From Mesorhizobium amorphae (GTDB lineage: Bacteria > Pseudomonadota > Alphaproteobacteria > Rhizobiales > Rhizobiaceae), in the NCBI GenBank assembly GCA_003240775.1, contig QFNI01000029.1, forward strand, positions 1-47,069: a stretch of DNA of 47,069 nt. The letters run 5' to 3'. Positions 45,056-47,069 of the stretch are shown one piece after another (within the stretch, counting starts at the first letter, position 1; every line of letters starts with the position of its first letter). The notes beneath the pieces were generated by a model that was not told where the DNA came from, did no database searches, and saw nothing but the letters and a program-made list of their open reading frames with translations. Made by a program: the position numbers and the translations under genes.

Positions 45056-45490
45056 TCAGGTCGGCTCCCGCCCCAGTTGCCCGCTGTCGAAGGCGATGTT
45101 GCAGCCCTTTTCGACCGCGGCGATCGTGATCATGTCGGCCAGATCGCGCTCCGCCAGCTCGCAGTCGGAAATCTCTTCGCGCACGGCGCGTGTCGCATGC
45201 GCGATCGAGACCGGCCAGGAGCCGCCCGAGCGGCCGTCGAGATAGCGCAGGATCGCCTTGCGGGGCGAGGGGGAGGGCTGAACGGACACAGGCGCTAGGC
45301 CTCGCAGTTGGATTGCATCGTGGTCCACCCGCTCGAATTTCGAGCGCGCGGCCACGCGTGCATATGGGGGCGCAAGCTTGTTCGCGGCTTGCGCCTCGGA
45401 TCGCTCGCCGGAGCAGATGCTGTCATCCAGCGGGATCATGGGTTCCAAGATCTCACGAACTTCCGGCAGCAAAGGTGCAGGGAGAAGCAT
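45056..45490 (-). CDS. Conserved small protein of unknown function, coupled to the Crp/Fnr gene
   Basis: A 144-residue protein. The first ~75 residues are Pro/Ser-rich and look disordered. The C-terminal ~65 residues look folded and conserved: 'AILRYLDGRS', 'AHATRAVREEISDCELAERDLADMITIAAVEKGCNIAFD'. Short proteins ending in this pattern recur in Hyphomicrobiales; I recall the pattern but no function. The start overlaps the stop of the Crp/Fnr gene (TGATG), so translation is coupled. No membrane segment is evident. Confidence 0.6.
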   Translation of the reverse strand: MLLPAPLLPEVREILEPMIPLDDSICSGERSEAQAANKLAPPYARVAARSKFERVDHDAIQLRGLAPVSVQPSPSPRKAILRYLDGRSGGSWPVSIAHATRAVREEISDCELAERDLADMITIAAVEKGCNIAFDSGQLGREPT

Positions 45491-46233
45491 CACTCCTCGT
45501 TCGCATCGAGGTGGCGGCCCTCGTGATCGAGATGCAGGTAGTTCGCGTTGAAGAGGGCCGTGCGCCGCAGCGCCTCCATGTCGGGGATGACGAGCCTGCG
45601 TGAACGAAGCTCGATGAGGTTTTCAGCCCGCAACTCCTGAAGAGTGCGGTTCACATGAACGGCGGACATTCCGGTGGCCTCGCCGAGTTCCAACTGGGTC
45701 AGCGGCATGTCGCAGGAATTGCCGGATGTGAGCCCCACGGTTTCCAGCCGGACGAAGAGTTCGCAGAAGAGATGCGCCATGCGCTCGAAGGCGCTGCGCT
45801 GACCGAGATTGAGCGCCCATTCCCGCTGGATGGCCGAGGTCACAAGGTTCTCCCACCACAAGGCCTGCGTGATGCGGGGAACGCTCAGGGTGAGCGTCTC
45901 GAAATTGGTTCGGGAGATTTCGGCAACTGCGGTGCGGGTGATCGTGCCGATCGAATGGTCCATCTGCCGGAGGATGAAGACGTTGAGATCGCAGAGATCG
46001 CCCGGCAGGAAGAAGGCCACGATCTGGCGCCGCCCGTCTTCGAGCATCTTATAGCGGCACGCCCAGCCCTCGACGATCAGGCGGATGTGCTCGGGCTTTT
46101 CGCCTTCGCGGATGATGTCCTCGTGGGCGTCGATCTGCCGGACCCGCTCATGGGCGAGTTGGCCCAGCACCGACTTGTCTTCCTTCGACAAGCGAGCGAA
46201 CCGACCGAGCTTGCTGATGAACGGATTGAACAT
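45490..46233 (-). CDS. Crp/Fnr-family transcriptional regulator
   Basis: A 247-residue regulator: an N-terminal cyclic-nucleotide-type sensor domain ('DIIREGEKPEHIRLIVEGWACRYKM', 'IVAFFLPGDLCDLNVF', residues ~40-90), a long dimer helix, and a C-terminal Crp-type winged helix ('LTQLELGEATGMSAVHVNRTLQELRAENLIELR'). It lacks the cysteine cluster of FNR, so it is not an oxygen-sensing iron-sulfur type. GGGGGAG precedes the ATG. The effector is unknown. It diverges from the rrn operon. Confidence 0.88.
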   Translation of the reverse strand: MFNPFISKLGRFARLSKEDKSVLGQLAHERVRQIDAHEDIIREGEKPEHIRLIVEGWACRYKMLEDGRRQIVAFFLPGDLCDLNVFILRQMDHSIGTITRTAVAEISRTNFETLTLSVPRITQALWWENLVTSAIQREWALNLGQRSAFERMAHLFCELFVRLETVGLTSGNSCDMPLTQLELGEATGMSAVHVNRTLQELRAENLIELRSRRLVIPDMEALRRTALFNANYLHLDHEGRHLDANEE

Positions 46234-46435
46234 GGCTCCCCCTGCTGGGGAACATAGTTGACCGGCACGCGAAGGCTACAAGGCCCCTGTCGCTCCTTTC
46301 CCCCGACCCTTCGATCGACAGCCGACTTCCGCAAGCGGCCACGGCTGGGGCCCCAGCGGGTGGTGCGATCGCAAGGGGATTTTGGCTTCAAAATGCAGAT
46401 GACGTTGGGTTAGCAAAAAATCGTCACAAACCCTG

Positions 46436-46465
46436 TTGACGCTTCATCCGGCTTTCCCCTATATA
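46436..46465 (+). promoter_or_regulatory. rrn operon promoter
   Basis: TTGACG (46436-46441) and TATATA (46460-46465) are spaced 18 bases apart, with an A-rich upstream patch (AGCAAAAAATCGTCACAAA) like an UP element. It lies ~275 bases before the 16S gene, as expected for an rRNA leader. Confidence 0.75.
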
Positions 46466-46528
46466 CGCCTCATCGACGGGGGCCGCGGCGCTTCTGGCGG
46501 CGGGGAGGTTCGCTTCTCTGTTTAGCTC

Positions 46529-46540
46529 TGTTCTTTGACA
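46529..46540 (+). promoter_or_regulatory. BoxA-like antitermination site
   Basis: TGTTCTTTGACA is close to the BoxA consensus TGCTCTTTAACA and sits in the rRNA leader after the promoter. A second, weaker match (GCTCTTTAAAC) lies just before the 16S gene. Confidence 0.6.
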
Positions 46541-46654
46541 ACTGCATAATGAGAAGAAAGAGAAACGTGGGCGGCATGGTGCTCACGGGGTTCAGGCACC
46601 CGCCAGGGTGGTTTGGATTTCCCGGCAAAGAGACATGGCGGACACGTTTTTCGT

Positions 46655-46702
46655 GAGAATGTACTACCGGAATGCTTTGGCATTCTAGGTGTGAATGTTC
46701 TC
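46655..46702 (+). other. Leader RNA hairpin before 16S rRNA
   Basis: GAATGC-TTTG-GCATTC forms a perfect 6-bp tip, and the flanks (GAGAA...TTCTC) extend it as an imperfect long stem. Its position in the leader fits a structured pre-rRNA element, possibly linked to processing. Confidence 0.5.
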
Positions 46703-46738
46703 GTCGATTCAAGCGTGACCATGCCAGATTAGCTCTTT

Positions 46739-47069
<331 letters not shown>

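Overview
The window is GC-rich, almost completely coding, and ends in the first ~330 bases of a 16S rRNA gene whose signature, together with the gene families, fits an alphaproteobacterium of the Hyphomicrobiales (Rhizobiales). It reads as a catabolic region made of several self-contained modules, each with its own ABC importer or regulator. I saw no transposase, integrase, CRISPR array or tRNA gene.

Region A (1-8.2 kb): the 3' end of a fused class II aldolase/short-chain dehydrogenase, a CUT2-type sugar importer (ATPase, permease, binding protein; minus strand) and, divergently, mtnK and mtnA. Kinase, isomerase and aldolase in that order are what is needed to take up and split 5-methylthioribose or 5-deoxyribose. 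A separate SDR oxidoreductase follows. Region B (8.2-18.5 kb, minus strand): a tight five-gene operon of MoxR AAA ATPase, DUF5682 protein, WGR-DUF4132 giant protein, VWA protein and double-SWIM protein. It has the same set of families as the E. coli yehI/L/M/P/Q cluster, whose function is unknown. Region C (18.6-21.7 kb): a LacI-family regulator, an FMN-dependent L-lactate dehydrogenase-like enzyme, and a small protein with a MerR/excisionase-like helix-turn-helix.

Region D (21.7-31.2 kb): an M24-fold protein without obvious metal ligands, CutC and a ROK kinase in one operon; a divergent LacI regulator; then a polar amino-acid type ABC importer whose operon contains a cytoplasmic N4-(beta-N-acetylglucosaminyl)-L-asparaginase, preceded by a perfect LacI-type operator. 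A BadF-type GlcNAc-kinase-like gene lies just beyond. Together these suggest uptake and hydrolysis of GlcNAc-asparagine, the linkage unit of N-glycoproteins.

Region E (31.2-44.9 kb): a second CUT2 importer with a Tat-signal binding protein, a nickel-type glyoxalase I, a GlcD-like FAD D-2-hydroxyacid dehydrogenase, two FadR-type GntR regulators, a 3-hydroxyisobutyrate/tartronate-semialdehyde reductase-type enzyme, and the full nickel-pincer racemase set larA, larB, larE, larC. A 13-bp palindrome, GTTGTCATACAAC, recurs in front of the importer, the FAD enzyme and larA, which ties the three transcription units into one probable regulon. The likely role is import of a 2-hydroxy (sugar) acid, nickel-dependent inversion at C2, then oxidation. 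Region F (45-47 kb): a Crp/Fnr regulator translationally coupled to a small unknown protein, then the promoter, BoxA, leader hairpin and start of an rrn operon.
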